A stretch of 49,805 nt of DNA, taken from Planctomycetota bacterium (lineage in GTDB: Bacteria > Planctomycetota > GCA-002687715 > DRQF01). The notes under the pieces were generated by a model that saw only the letters and a list, made by a program, of their open reading frames with translations, did no database searches and was not told the DNA's origin. Both the position numbers and the translations under genes were made by a program. This document shows positions 1 through 9,059 of the stretch, piece after piece. The stretch lies in the NCBI GenBank assembly GCA_011369445.1, contig DRQF01000013.1, forward strand, positions 1 to 49,805. Reading direction: 5' to 3'. Every line of letters starts with the position of its first letter. Within the stretch, counting starts at the first letter, position 1.

Positions 1-1
1 C

Positions 2-3000
2 GGAGGGACTCCCGACTATGACAGCCCGGCCGAGTTCATGGTCGACGCCCATCCCAAGGCCTGGGCGGACGCGCTTGGGCAACAGGGTGGATTCCCCTAC
101 ATGGCGGACCCCCGGGGAGACCTTTGGTCTGTCTGCGTGGAGGACGAGCAGGGGCGCATCGATGCGGACACGGCGCCCCCGTTCCTCCTCGCCGGGCTCG
201 TCGGTCGCACCGTTCTCACAAAGGAGGCGAAGTCGGGGGACACGACCTTGGAGGTGGAGTCATTGACCGGACTCCCCCCCAAGAATGGGCGCGTTCTCCT
301 CGGGACCGAGCTCCTCGAATACCGCCGCGCGGAGGGGACGACGCTCTCGGGTGTCTCGGTGGTCCGAAACCACGAGGTCGGAAGCTGGGTACTGGGTGGA
401 CTTGCCCTCGATCTCGCCCAGTGGAACACCCTCTCTCGTCATGCCCAGGGCGGCTACAAGCGCCTGCCGACGGTCACCGCTTTGAAGGACGTCTCACGGT
501 ACGGGAAGACGGCTCTTCCGGAGGCTCGGCTCGATTCCCTTCTCGACGTGCTGACCGTTCATGGACGGGCGATCACGCCTTCCGGCTGGGTGGAGCCCGT
601 GCGGGTCGTGGCCGCCGTGGATCCGGAGGCCTTCCGACCCGACAGGGGTGGGCAGCCCGTTCGCGTCAGGAATCCCGATTTCTTCAACGCCGGGACGATG
701 GTCCGTCTGGGTGACGGAAAAACCTGGGAGTACCATCTCGTGACTCGGGTTTCGGGGGGGCGAAGTGGGGGAACCGTCTGGCTTCTCGACGAGGCCAAAC
801 AGATCTGGCCCTTCGACACGGCCGTCCTTCAGGCGGAGGCCAGGCGTCCCGTCAACATCAACTCCGCTTCCAGGGACGTCCTGGTGCTTCTGTTGGAGGG
901 ATTGGAATACTCTCCAACGGGACGCCGCGATCCCAAGCATGAGCATCGCGTGACGCGAGCGATCGCCGAGTCCTTGGCCGATATGCTCATCCAGAACCGG
1001 CCAATTCGCGGGCCCCGGCATCTCGTGAACCTGCTCTCAGTCAGCTACCTCGTCGCCAAGGGCGACTACACGGCACCCGTGGGCGGGGTGACCGAAAGCG
1101 ACGTGCGGGTGGCCGGTCAGGAGCCGCCTGCCATCACGCCCCGGATGGCGATGGCGATCGTCCAGAACGCCATCAATCCCCTTCACCGCTCCCTCCTGGC
1201 TTCGACGATGCCCTTCGGCTATGTGAGCGGGGACTGGTTCCGCGTGGAGGCCCTGGCCAGCGTCAACGACGGGGCGGGGACCGAGCGCGCTCATCACCGG
1301 CTCCGAGAGGTGTTTCGCACCGGTCCCGCCGAGGAACTCCTTCTCCACCTCGATCGCCAGGTGGACTTCGAGCGTTCGATCGTGAGGGCGAGGTCCGGTC
1401 GTTTCGTCGAGACGCACCCGGTCCCCATGAGCGTTTTCCAGGGTTCGAACTCGAAGCCCGAGTGGCGCATTCTTCGCTATATGACCTGGTTCGAGGACGG
1501 CGAGCAAGAGGGGCTCTTTCCGGACGAGACCGAGGGCGACGTGCGGCTTCAACCGGCTCGGATGGAGACGGTCGCGGGCGTGGATTTCGAGGAGCATTTC
1601 GACGGAGCCGTGATCGGCGTGGCCGCCGAAGGTCTCGCCCGCACGAGCAGCAAGATTCGCCCGGACCTCGTCGAGCCTGAAGGGTTTCGATTGGAAGGGA
1701 CCGCATACCCCTTGCCCTTGCAGGGCGCTCGCGGGGGCGCCCGCGTGGGCGGGGGCAACATTCTGGATGGTCTGGGGCTGCTCCCCTTCGTCGTACGATT
1801 CTGGATTCGTCCCCGTAGCTTCGGTGCGGCGCCCGTTTTCTTCTCGATCACGGGACCGGACCCGACGACGGACTTCGTGGACGCCAGCTGGAATCCGGGC
1901 GACGGAATGTTCCATTTCCGACTCCACGACAACACGATCGACGATCCGGGAGGCGGGATCGTCGAGGCCGCCGAGGTCACCTGGGCCCCGCCTCCCGCGA
2001 TCGTCGAGGACGATACCTGGTTTCATATCAGCCTCCACGCCGGTGGGAGCCGTCCGGAGGACCTGGTGTTGCTGGTGGACGGGTTCGCCCGAGGACGTCA
2101 CCGTTTCGTCTCTCGCTTGGCGTCGGGCTTGTCGTCCTCCGGAATGAGTTTCACTGTCGAGGATGCCGAGGGCTGGCCCGATAGCGGAGCCTTCTGGATC
2201 GGCACGGAAGTCGTCCACGCCTATCGTTCGGCGGGAAGCAACACCTTCAACGTCTTCAGCAATCCGCAGGGCGTTCTCCCGAAGGGGCGAGGTGCGCGGG
2301 GAACCAGCGCCGTCGCCCACGTGGCGGGCGAGAGCGTCCGGCTTTTTGGGTATTCCTCGGTCCTCAGTCGTACGGTTCAGATAGGGCAGGCCGGCGAAGT
2401 GCTGCCCGAGGGGCAGGGCGCTCTCGCCTCGAGTCTCGCCCCGTTCAATCTGTGCGCCGTGACCGGGAACGACACGGATACGCTGACCATTGGCGGCACG
2501 AGCATCGGAGTCGAGGTGCTGGATCTGGCCCAGGTGAGCCAGATCGATCTGGAGGCCTTTCCCGGCGGGCAGTTGGCCACCTCCCAAGAGACGTTCCAGA
2601 CGTCGGGCGGCTACGCCGTCATCGTGGCCCCCCTGTTCCCGTCATCCACGTCGGGACTCACGAATCCCAACAATCTCAACAATCAGCTCATGACCGTGGC
2701 GCAGCTCATTCGCTTCCAAGGTCGACAGGGAGCCCGTCTCACGGGCGTGACATCCGTCGCGAATCCCTTCAATCCCCAATTGGCGGACCAGCTGCCTCTC
2801 AACGCCAACACGACCCTCTATACGGCCACCTTGGCCAAGATCGTCACCCGATTGACGGGCGGTGGCCCGAATTCGCCGGGCGTGGCGGCGATCTTTCCCA
2901 TCTCCGTCCACCTCACCGATGCCGAGGGATACAAGGAACCCGAGTTGGCGAACGGGACTCCCAGGGCCGAGTACATCCAGCTCGGACAGCCTCTTCAACG

Positions 3001-4738
3001 CCCCACGTTCCAGAACTTCGCGTCCCACCGCGTGGAGTGGATCGCCTACTACGGAGTGGACCGGGCGGGCGGAATGTTGCTTTGTCACGAAAGAAGTCGC
3101 TTGGCCTCCGCCGTCAATGCGGTGCGAAACCAAATCAACGCCGGAGGAGGCTTCAATCCGGGAGGCGGTTCCACGAACATGCCGCCCGCTCCGGATCCCA
3201 TCGCGGTGAACAATCAACTGCGATTCCGCAGCCGAGCCGGCACTGACCAGTTCCGCTATTTCGATCCGTCCGATTCCGCCGCCGTCCATCCCGCCGGCAA
3301 CGCCGCCATTCCCGTATTCCGCACCACGGTGACGAATCTACGAGGAGAGACGGCTGCCGGCTATGGCGACAGTGTCACGGTGATCTCGCCGGTGGACGAT
3401 TTCCGGGGTCGTTTCTATGTCGCATGGACGAACGGCCCCCTTGTCGCGCTGACGCAGAACATCCTTGGTCGACTGAATCAGATCGCGCTTCCCCGCGGTG
3501 GTCGGAGTTCGGACGATCGCGATCGCCGCCGGTATACGCGCCTCGTCAAGTTCCCGTCGGGGGAGATGCCCAACGTGGGGCGCTCCCCGGATGCCTGGGT
3601 GGGCGGTGATGCTGGAGGAGGTCCCCGCGGCGGCGGGCTTCTTGACGAAGTGCGTCTCGCCAAGATTCGAGAGGAACGTTTCGTCCTCTGGGACCCACAG
3701 CAGGTGAACCCCGTGGGCGGCGCGCCGGATCCCTTCCCCTTGGGGCTCGATGATTCCGCGACCGAGATCCCGATCGTCCAAGCCTGGTGGGTTCCCGACC
3801 TTCCGGGGAATCTCAGCAACCAACTGAACGACTGGCTGAGTGACGGGCGAGAGTTGCTCGTGGGGCAGGGCAACGTCCCACTCCCCACGGATGCCGGCCT
3901 CGTCCTCATCGACGACGAGATCATCGCCTATCGCGGGGTGGCTCAGGGAGATCCTCCCCGCCTCCTCGACTGTGAGCGAGGCTTCATGGGCACCACACCG
4001 GAAAGGCACGGATTCGGTTCCAACATCACGTTCCTGGACTGGCGCGTCGTGAGTCGACTCACCCGGGCGTTGCAGCCTGACGACTACCGCATCGCAGTCC
4101 AGGACAGTCGCGACTTCCCTTTCGAAGGTGGGACGGTGCTGGTCGGTCGAGAGATGGCCCATTACGTTCAGGCGCAGGGGGGGGAGCTCCGCATGCCCCA
4201 GGGCGACGATCCCAAGACGGGCCGACCCGTCGGGATATTCCGAGGACGATACGGCACACTCCGCGGCAGCCATCCCGAATCAGAGATCGTTCTGGGCATG
4301 CCTTTCCGCTATTGGGACCGCTATGCGCCCAACTCGGATGATCCCGAACTTGCCTTTTTCGGTTTCTCAATGTCGGAGGCGAGAAGTTTTATCCGCAGCA
4401 TCTCCTGGCATCATCGTTTCGACAAGCCGGCCATCGGTCTCGATGTCCTGCTCCGTTTCGATCCGGAGATCCCGTGGGACACTCCCCCCCAGAAGTCAGC
4501 TGGCAAGTTGTTGCTCTTGGAGAGCGCCTCCGGGAGAGCGCTGGACAAGCTCAACCGATTCCTCCTCAACCGAGGCGGCAAGGGCCTCGAAGGCCGTGTG
4601 TTCTTCACCTACCGCCCCGATGCCATCGATCCGGTGAACATGACGCGCAACGATTGGAAGGAGACGCCCAGGCTTCTGGATCTCGAGTTGCGCTACTTGG
4701 CGGAGCCCATCGTGGGTTCGAGGGAGGCATTGCAATGA
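2..4738 (+). CDS. Giant GspK-like pseudopilin-associated protein with LamG-like domain and repeated modules (5' end outside window)
   Basis: The reading frame is open from the first bases, so the true start probably lies upstream; the first ATG is at 38, leaving 1566 residues after it. About 270 residues in, the motif VNINSASRDVLVLLLEGL followed by a helical stretch matches the conserved core of the type II secretion minor pseudopilin GspK. Around nt 1680-2110 there is a LamG/concanavalin-like beta-sandwich (FWIRPRSF, LVLLVDGFARGRHRF). Four copies of a beta-rich module carrying a GxExxxY motif, most with RGxxGT...H, occur at about nt 227-388, 2143-2342, 3842-4027 and 4079-4291. GspK is normally about 300-350 residues, so this protein is several times larger. 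Its stop overlaps the next start (ATGA), so it is translationally coupled to a GspJ-like and then a GspI-like gene. The GspK relationship is well supported by motif and context. Function is inferred: tip or cargo of a pseudopilus or type IV-like filament. Confidence 0.75.
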   Translation, partial: GGTPDYDSPAEFMVDAHPKAWADALGQQGGFPYMADPRGDLWSVCVEDEQGRIDADTAPPFLLAGLVGRTVLTKEAKSGDTTLEVESLTGLPPKNGRVLLGTELLEYRRAEGTTLSGVSVVRNHEVGSWVLGGLALDLAQWNTLSRHAQGGYKRLPTVTALKDVSRYGKTALPEARLDSLLDVLTVHGRAITPSGWVEPVRVVAAVDPEAFRPDRGGQPVRVRNPDFFNAGTMVRLGDGKTWEYHLVTRVSGGRSGGTVWLLDEAKQIWPFDTAVLQAEARRPVNINSASRDVLVLLLEGLEYSPTGRRDPKHEHRVTRAIAESLADMLIQNRPIRGPRHLVNLLSVSYLVAKGDYTAPVGGVTESDVRVAGQEPPAITPRMAMAIVQNAINPLHRSLLASTMPFGYVSGDWFRVEALASVNDGAGTERAHHRLREVFRTGPAEELLLHLDRQVDFERSIVRARSGRFVETHPVPMSVFQGSNSKPEWRILRYMTWFEDGEQEGLFPDETEGDVRLQPARMETVAGVDFEEHFDGAVIGVAAEGLARTSSKIRPDLVEPEGFRLEGTAYPLPLQGARGGARVGGGNILDGLGLLPFVVRFWIRPRSFGAAPVFFSITGPDPTTDFVDASWNPGDGMFHFRLHDNTIDDPGGGIVEAAEVTWAPPPAIVEDDTWFHISLHAGGSRPEDLVLLVDGFARGRHRFVSRLASGLSSSGMSFTVEDAEGWPDSGAFWIGTEVVHAYRSAGSNTFNVFSNPQGVLPKGRGARGTSAVAHVAGESVRLFGYSSVLSRTVQIGQAGEVLPEGQGALASSLAPFNLCAVTGNDTDTLTIGGTSIGVEVLDLAQVSQIDLEAFPGGQLATSQETFQTSGGYAVIVAPLFPSSTSGLTNPNNLNNQLMTVAQLIRFQGRQGARLTGVTSVANPFNPQLADQLPLNANTTLYTATLAKIVTRLTGGGPNSPGVAAIFPISVHLTDAEGYKEPELANGTPRAEYIQLGQPLQRPTFQNFASHRVEWIAYYGVDRAGGMLLCHERSRLASAVNAVRNQINAGGGFNPGGGSTNMPPAPDPIAVNNQLRFRSRAGTDQFRYFDPSDSAAVHPAGNAAIPVFRTTVTNLRGETAAGYGDSVTVISPVDDFRGRFYVAWTNGPLVALTQNILGRLNQIALPRGGRSSDDRDRRRYTRLVKFPSGEMPNVGRSPDAWVGGDAGGGPRGGGLLDEVRLAKIREERFVLWDPQQVNPVGGAPDPFPLGLDDSATEIPIVQAWWVPDLPGNLSNQLNDWLSDGRELLVGQGNVPLPTDAGLVLIDDEIIAYRGVAQGDPPRLLDCERGFMGTTPERHGFGSNITFLDWRVVSRLTRALQPDDYRIAVQDSRDFPFEGGTVLVGREMAHYVQAQGGELRMPQGDDPKTGRPVGIFRGRYGTLRGSHPESEIVLGMPFRYWDRYAPNSDDPELAFFGFSMSEARSFIRSISWHHRFDKPAIGLDVLLRFDPEIPWDTPPQKSAGKLLLLESASGRALDKLNRFLLNRGGKGLEGRVFFTYRPDAIDPVNMTRNDWKETPRLLDLELRYLAEPIVGSREALQ

Positions 4739-5905
4739 GGGGCAGACGGTCGGGCATCACACTCATCGAATTGATGGTCGCAATGAGCATCTTTTCCGTG
4801 CTCGGTCTGTTCGTGTTCGTCCTCATGAGGCAAAGCCTGGGGATCTACCGGTCCGCGCGGGGCGGGGGCGAATTGAACGACAAGATGGATCAGACTCTGC
4901 GGCTCCTCGAGGAAGACCTCCGTTGCACTTGGATCGGGGACCCGGACGGCCGCGGTGTCACCGCTCCATTTTTTCTCAGCCATGACCGCGTCTCGGTCCT
5001 CGTGGCGCCCGAGGGGGAGGAGTCGGGCAACGTCGCAACCAAGACCTACGCCGCGGGGGACCCGAGGTCTCTTCTGCTGCGTTTCGCAAGGACCTATCCC
5101 GGCAGTGAGCGCGAGAGCACCCTTGCACGATTCGCCGGGACGCGCCCGGGACCTGAAGCCTACATCGACGGCGTGAATGATCTGGAGGAGAGCGGCGCAC
5201 TGTTGGACCCGAAGAAACAATCGGGTCCGACCCCACCCGGCCTTCTGCCTCCGGAGAACCTGATGGAAGTGGCCTGGTATCTGGATCGAGGGCCGACTGA
5301 TGCCGCCCACACGTATACCCTCTATCGCGTCTTCCGGTCCCCGATGGGAGGGAAGGACTCCCTGTTGCAGAAGGATCCTTCGAAGATCATGACGGCCGAA
5401 TGGTTGGAGGCGCATGCGAGCCCGGTGGTCACGGGCATCCTCTATTTCGGACTCGTTTGCTGGAGCCAGAACACCAAGGAGTGGCGGGAGGAGGAGGTTC
5501 TCTCCGGTGGGGGGCTCGGACGAAAGCCCAACGACTGGAGTGAGCTGTGGTGGGACAGCACCCGCGGACTCTACGAGCCGTTCGGCTTGGGCGTCGGGGG
5601 AGCTTCCCTGGGGGACACCGAGGACGACGTGTATCCCAAGCGACTGCGGATCGTCGTCACGTTCGCTCCCGAGGGAGCCGCCTCCACGGCCTCGCTCGTC
5701 GGGGATGTTGGAACCCGCGAACGCAACGTGCGTATCAGCGACCCCGAGCTCTTCGCCGAACTCGACGCGGGGCGAGGGCCGCGGCATCTGCGCATCGAGG
5801 ACGAATGGATGGAGGTTGTCGCCGCCGACGGTCCCGATCTTCAAGTGCGCCGCGGCGTGAGGGGCACGCCTCCCGCGCGCCATGTTTCCGGGAGTGCCGT
5901 GCTTG
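227..5905 (+). repeat. Five-copy protein module with GxExxxY and RGxxGT...H signature
   Basis: This is a protein-level repeat, seen by comparing translations. Copies lie at about nt 227-388, 2143-2342, 3842-4027 and 4079-4291 in the GspK-like gene and 5726-5905 in the GspJ-like gene. The shared pattern is a short strand, a Gly-rich turn, a strand of the type VLLGTELLEY / FWIGTEVVHAY / LVLIDDEIIAY / VLVGREMAHY / LRIEDEWMEV, a loop, then RGARGT, RGFMGT, RGRYGT or RGVRGT and a His 3-6 residues later. The first copy is least complete because it lacks RGxxGT. Boundaries are approximate. Confidence 0.75.
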
Positions 5906-5985
5906 CCGGTCGAACGTTTCGGCGGGACCTCATCGTTCCCGCGGGTCGAAGCTTTTTTCGGCGCGCGGGGGAGGGTGTGAAATGA
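4735..5985 (+). CDS. GspJ-like pseudopilin (type II secretion/type IV pilin-like)
   Basis: This is a 416-residue protein. The start ATG overlaps the previous stop and gives a textbook prepilin N-terminus: a short basic leader (MRGRRSG) followed by ITLIELMVAM, with the Glu at mature position 5 and a hydrophobic helix of about 20 residues. Prepilin peptidase would cut after the Gly. The next stretch (LNDKMDQTLRLLEEDLR) resembles the GspJ family, where a long helix leads into a beta-rich head. The protein is about twice the usual GspJ length. Its C-terminal part contains the module found four times in the upstream gene (IEDEWMEVV ... RGVRGTPPARH). Its stop overlaps the next ATG. Assignment to GspJ rather than another minor pilin rests on order and size and is moderately sure. 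Confidence 0.8.
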   Translation: MRGRRSGITLIELMVAMSIFSVLGLFVFVLMRQSLGIYRSARGGGELNDKMDQTLRLLEEDLRCTWIGDPDGRGVTAPFFLSHDRVSVLVAPEGEESGNVATKTYAAGDPRSLLLRFARTYPGSERESTLARFAGTRPGPEAYIDGVNDLEESGALLDPKKQSGPTPPGLLPPENLMEVAWYLDRGPTDAAHTYTLYRVFRSPMGGKDSLLQKDPSKIMTAEWLEAHASPVVTGILYFGLVCWSQNTKEWREEEVLSGGGLGRKPNDWSELWWDSTRGLYEPFGLGVGGASLGDTEDDVYPKRLRIVVTFAPEGAASTASLVGDVGTRERNVRISDPELFAELDAGRGPRHLRIEDEWMEVVAADGPDLQVRRGVRGTPPARHVSGSAVLAGRTFRRDLIVPAGRSFFRRAGEGVK

Positions 5986-6473
5986 AGCTGAACCGAAATC
6001 CATCGCCTTGCGCGGGTTTCACTCTCGTCGAGTTGCTCGTTGCATTTTCGATCCTGCTTGTGGGAATGACCGGGATCGTGGGGCTGTTTTCCGCGGGCCT
6101 CAATCTCGCCAGGGACGCCGAGGTGGAACTGGATGCCGCCGCGGCACAGGCGGAACTTCAAGACCTGGTGCGCGAAAGGCTGAGGGCTCTCACGCGCGAT
6201 GGCGGGGATGGCGAGATCCATCTGGAGCGAGAGCCCGTCCCCGGCCGCGAGGGGTTGGAGTACGCGGTCGATGCCATGCCGTACCCGGGCGAGGTGGGCA
6301 AGCCCGGATGGTTGGTGCGCATTCGCGTGATTCCTCGGGGAGCGGCCGAGGACGAGGGTTATGATTGGGGGTATCTCCCGATGAGTCTCCGACCGAGTTT
6401 CGAGGAACTCGTTCGGAAGAGTTCGAGTCGCCTGGAGCCCCTCGACGGGGCCAAGACGGAGCGTCAACGATGA
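5982..6473 (+). CDS. GspI-like minor pseudopilin
   Basis: This is a 163-residue protein starting at an ATG that overlaps the previous TGA. The N-terminus carries the class III prepilin signal GFTLVELLVAFSIL, with cleavage expected after Gly and Glu at mature position 5, followed by a single hydrophobic helix. The short globular part (GREGLEYAVDAMPYPG) fits the small GspI/PulI type of pseudopilin. In the GspI-J-K tip complex these three proteins interact directly. Here the gene order is K-like, J-like, I-like, the reverse of the classical gsp order. The stop overlaps the next ATG, which continues the coupled operon. The prepilin call is very sure; the subtype is less so. Confidence 0.82.
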   Translation: MKLNRNPSPCAGFTLVELLVAFSILLVGMTGIVGLFSAGLNLARDAEVELDAAAAQAELQDLVRERLRALTRDGGDGEIHLEREPVPGREGLEYAVDAMPYPGEVGKPGWLVRIRVIPRGAAEDEGYDWGYLPMSLRPSFEELVRKSSSRLEPLDGAKTERQR

Positions 6474-7933
6474 GTCGAAGCAGAATCATTCTCACTGCGG
6501 TTCTCGTCCTGTGGATGGGGGTTGCCGCGCTGGCCGAGGTCATCTTTCTGAAGGACGGACGACTGTTGCAGGTGCAGCTGCTCTCCGGGACGGAGAAAGG
6601 GATCGAGGTCCGGCGCTTGGACACGGGTGGGCATCTGTTCATCCGTTGGGAGTTGCTTCGCGACGAGGACCGCCAACGATTGCGCATCGAATTCGGGCTC
6701 GACGACGACCTCTCGGGTGCGGATCTCCAGATGCCAGGGCAGCGGATCTACACGATCAAGGGGGACGACTACGACGGTGTGGTGGTCCCGCACCCCGAGG
6801 ACCAGGAGCGGGTCTATCTTCGCACGGTGAAGGGGGAGATCCCGTTCCTGCGGTCAGCCATCCGCCGCATCGAGGATCGCCTCGTGAGCAAGTTCGACGT
6901 CTACACGCCGGAAGAGCTCTACCAGCAGGAACTGGACAGGCGCCAGCCCGCCGACGATGACCTCCAAGCCCAATTCGCCATGGCCCGCTGGGCGGCGAAG
7001 GTCGGCCTGTATGCGAAGGCCGTCGAGCACTACCAAAAGGTTCAGAGTATCGATCCTGAGTTCCGAACGGATTACGTCGCGAATCAGTTGAAGCGACTCG
7101 AGGTCCTCGATCGTCGCAAGGAGATTCGCAACGGTGTTCGGGAGGCCGATCTCGAAGCGGCTCGACGTCACTTCGACGTGGCCACTGGTTTGCTGGACGA
7201 GTTGCTGTCTCTGGGTGATCTGGACGACATCACTCGTAAGGAGATCGAGAAGAAGAAGGAGCGCGTTCTCAAGAAGCGGTGGTCGTACTATCGACAGCAG
7301 GTGGCGCGAGAGTATCGGCGGCAGGTCGATCGCCTCATCCGAAAGGTGGCTGCCGACAAGAATATTGGGAGCGCCGACAAGGAAAAGCGCGTTTCGATCG
7401 ACAAGGCGATGAGCTACGTGCGCTCCCAGTTGCACAAGGATGTCGTCGAGGCCATCGCCAAGAAGTTCTCCCTCGACCCGAAGAAGGAGGTCGAGAAGAT
7501 GTGGGAGGACCGCCCCAAGGGAGCGCGTCGGACGGCCAGCTACGGCTCCGGAACCTTCATCGTCATGGGTGAGAAGAAGGTCCAAGATGCGGGCGGCGGG
7601 GGGAATCGTCAGGTGCAAGAACTCATCAATCGCTTGCGCCGCAACCGCCGGGGCGGAAGGAATCAACCCCAGGTCCAACCCCAGCAGCAGAAGCTCGTGA
7701 CGAAGGAACAGTGGTGGGTGCGCGCCAGCATGATCCAGCGGAGTTTTTTCCTCAGGGCCTATTTCGCGGAGAACGCCAAGAAATTCGAGGTCTTGAATAC
7801 GTTCATGCGCCCCTGTCCGACCTGCGGGGCCACCGGAACCATCAAGGAGTTGGGAAGCCAGGGGGGCATCGTGAGGCGGACCTGCCCGCGCTGCCACGGA
7901 AACAAGGGGGACCGTACCGTCAATTTCAGGTGA
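6470..7933 (+). CDS. Exported protein with C-terminal DnaJ-type CxxCxG zinc knuckles, unknown function
   Basis: This is a 487-residue protein. The ATG at 6470 overlaps the stop of the GspI-like gene and gives a Sec signal peptide (hydrophobic residues 6-22, cleavage expected near ALA-E). The mature N-terminal part contains beta-rich repeats of the type found in planctomycete secreted proteins (VIFLKDGRLLQVQLLSG). A helical middle region follows, with TPR-like stretches (WAAKVGLYAKAVEHYQKV) and a long charged coiled-coil segment. The C-terminus has two zinc knuckles, CPTCGATG and CPRCHGNKG, similar to one half of the DnaJ cysteine-rich domain. There is no J domain, so it is not DnaJ. Its position suggests a role linked to the pseudopilin system; this is inference. 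I do not recognise the family. Confidence 0.75.
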   Translation: MSRSRIILTAVLVLWMGVAALAEVIFLKDGRLLQVQLLSGTEKGIEVRRLDTGGHLFIRWELLRDEDRQRLRIEFGLDDDLSGADLQMPGQRIYTIKGDDYDGVVVPHPEDQERVYLRTVKGEIPFLRSAIRRIEDRLVSKFDVYTPEELYQQELDRRQPADDDLQAQFAMARWAAKVGLYAKAVEHYQKVQSIDPEFRTDYVANQLKRLEVLDRRKEIRNGVREADLEAARRHFDVATGLLDELLSLGDLDDITRKEIEKKKERVLKKRWSYYRQQVAREYRRQVDRLIRKVAADKNIGSADKEKRVSIDKAMSYVRSQLHKDVVEAIAKKFSLDPKKEVEKMWEDRPKGARRTASYGSGTFIVMGEKKVQDAGGGGNRQVQELINRLRRNRRGGRNQPQVQPQQQKLVTKEQWWVRASMIQRSFFLRAYFAENAKKFEVLNTFMRPCPTCGATGTIKELGSQGGIVRRTCPRCHGNKGDRTVNFR

Positions 7934-8012
7934 TTGCGCGGGCGGCGCAGGTTCTCGCGGTTCGCTTCAGGCGCCCCTTGCGCATCGGCTCGCTCGGTGC
8001 CACCGTTCCCGC

Positions 8013-9023
8013 ATGAAGTACCCTCTTGCCCTGTGTCTTCTTCTTCTCGTCTCGTGCCGCAGTTCTCCGGTTTGGGGGGAGGTGGAGGAGAGAGAATCCG
8101 AGGCGCCCATCGACCCCGTGGTCGAATCTCCACCCACGACCTCGGAGAGCCCGGCCGCGTCGGTGCGCAGCATCGATGTGCACCGTGGCGACGGTCCGGA
8201 TTTCTTGGAGTTCCCGAAGGGCGGTGACGCGGTCGTGGCCAGCGTGGGCAGCGAAGACTTGAGGAAGAGTCAGGTCTATGACTACATGCTCCAGACGTTC
8301 CCCGAGAAGGTGAGGTCCTCCATTGCGGTCATGCTGTCCAACCGCGTACTCGCGGTCGAGGTTGCCAAGCACGGTATCCGCGTCGACGAGGACGAGATCG
8401 ACCGCTGGTGGGCGAGCCAAGAGAAGCAAATGCGTGAACGGGCTCGCTTGGAGACCGGTCGCGCTCTCGATCTCGAGACATGGTTGCTGCGAAAGACCGG
8501 TCAGGGGCTGACGGAATACGAGAGAGTGGCCCGGAATCGAGAGCGGTCGAAGCGACTGCTCTCCCGACTCGTCCGGTATCAGGAAATGCTCGAGGATCGA
8601 GTCCGATTTCGGATCATCAGTCTGACCGACCCGGTCCAGGCCCGAAAGATTCGCGGCATGCTCGAGGACGGAGCGGACTTCGCGGCCCTCGCTCGCACCT
8701 ATAGCATCCATCCCTCGGCGGAGAATGGGGGATTGATGTTTCCCGTCTGGAGGCTGGCCCTGAATCCGGCCCTCGAGCGGGTGGCCTTCGATCTCCCGGT
8801 GGGCAGCATCAGTCCGGTCATCGAGGCGCGTGACGCCGTCGGGCGTCGGCGATTCCAGATCGTGAGGATCGTGGAGCGCCACAAGGGCCGCAAGATCTCC
8901 TACCGGGACGTGGAGGACGAAATCATCCACGGATTGACCACCCGCCCCATGAGCGAGGATGAGTGGTACATGTGGCAGCTCCGCGTGGAACGAATGACGA
9001 AGATTCGGGTGCAGGGGCGCTGA
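8013..9023 (+). CDS. Parvulin-type peptidyl-prolyl isomerase lipoprotein (PrsA/SurA-like)
   Basis: This is a 336-residue lipoprotein. The N-terminus MKYPLALCLLLLVSC is a lipoprotein signal with the lipid-modified Cys at residue 15. A helical SurA-N-like chaperone region follows (VYDYMLQTFPEKV ... GIRVDEDEIDRWW). A parvulin domain then spans roughly residues 190-290, recognisable by GADFAALARTYSIHP, ENGG and the end pattern VGSISPVIEARD. Such proteins help outer-membrane or secreted proteins fold in the periplasm. The gene follows the pseudopilin operon by 79 bases on the same strand and may be co-transcribed, so its clients could be exported products of that system (inference). Confidence 0.85.
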   Translation: MKYPLALCLLLLVSCRSSPVWGEVEERESEAPIDPVVESPPTTSESPAASVRSIDVHRGDGPDFLEFPKGGDAVVASVGSEDLRKSQVYDYMLQTFPEKVRSSIAVMLSNRVLAVEVAKHGIRVDEDEIDRWWASQEKQMRERARLETGRALDLETWLLRKTGQGLTEYERVARNRERSKRLLSRLVRYQEMLEDRVRFRIISLTDPVQARKIRGMLEDGADFAALARTYSIHPSAENGGLMFPVWRLALNPALERVAFDLPVGSISPVIEARDAVGRRRFQIVRIVERHKGRKISYRDVEDEIIHGLTTRPMSEDEWYMWQLRVERMTKIRVQGR

Positions 9024-9059
9024 GAAGAGAGGGCGGAGAATGACCCCCATCCCGATACA

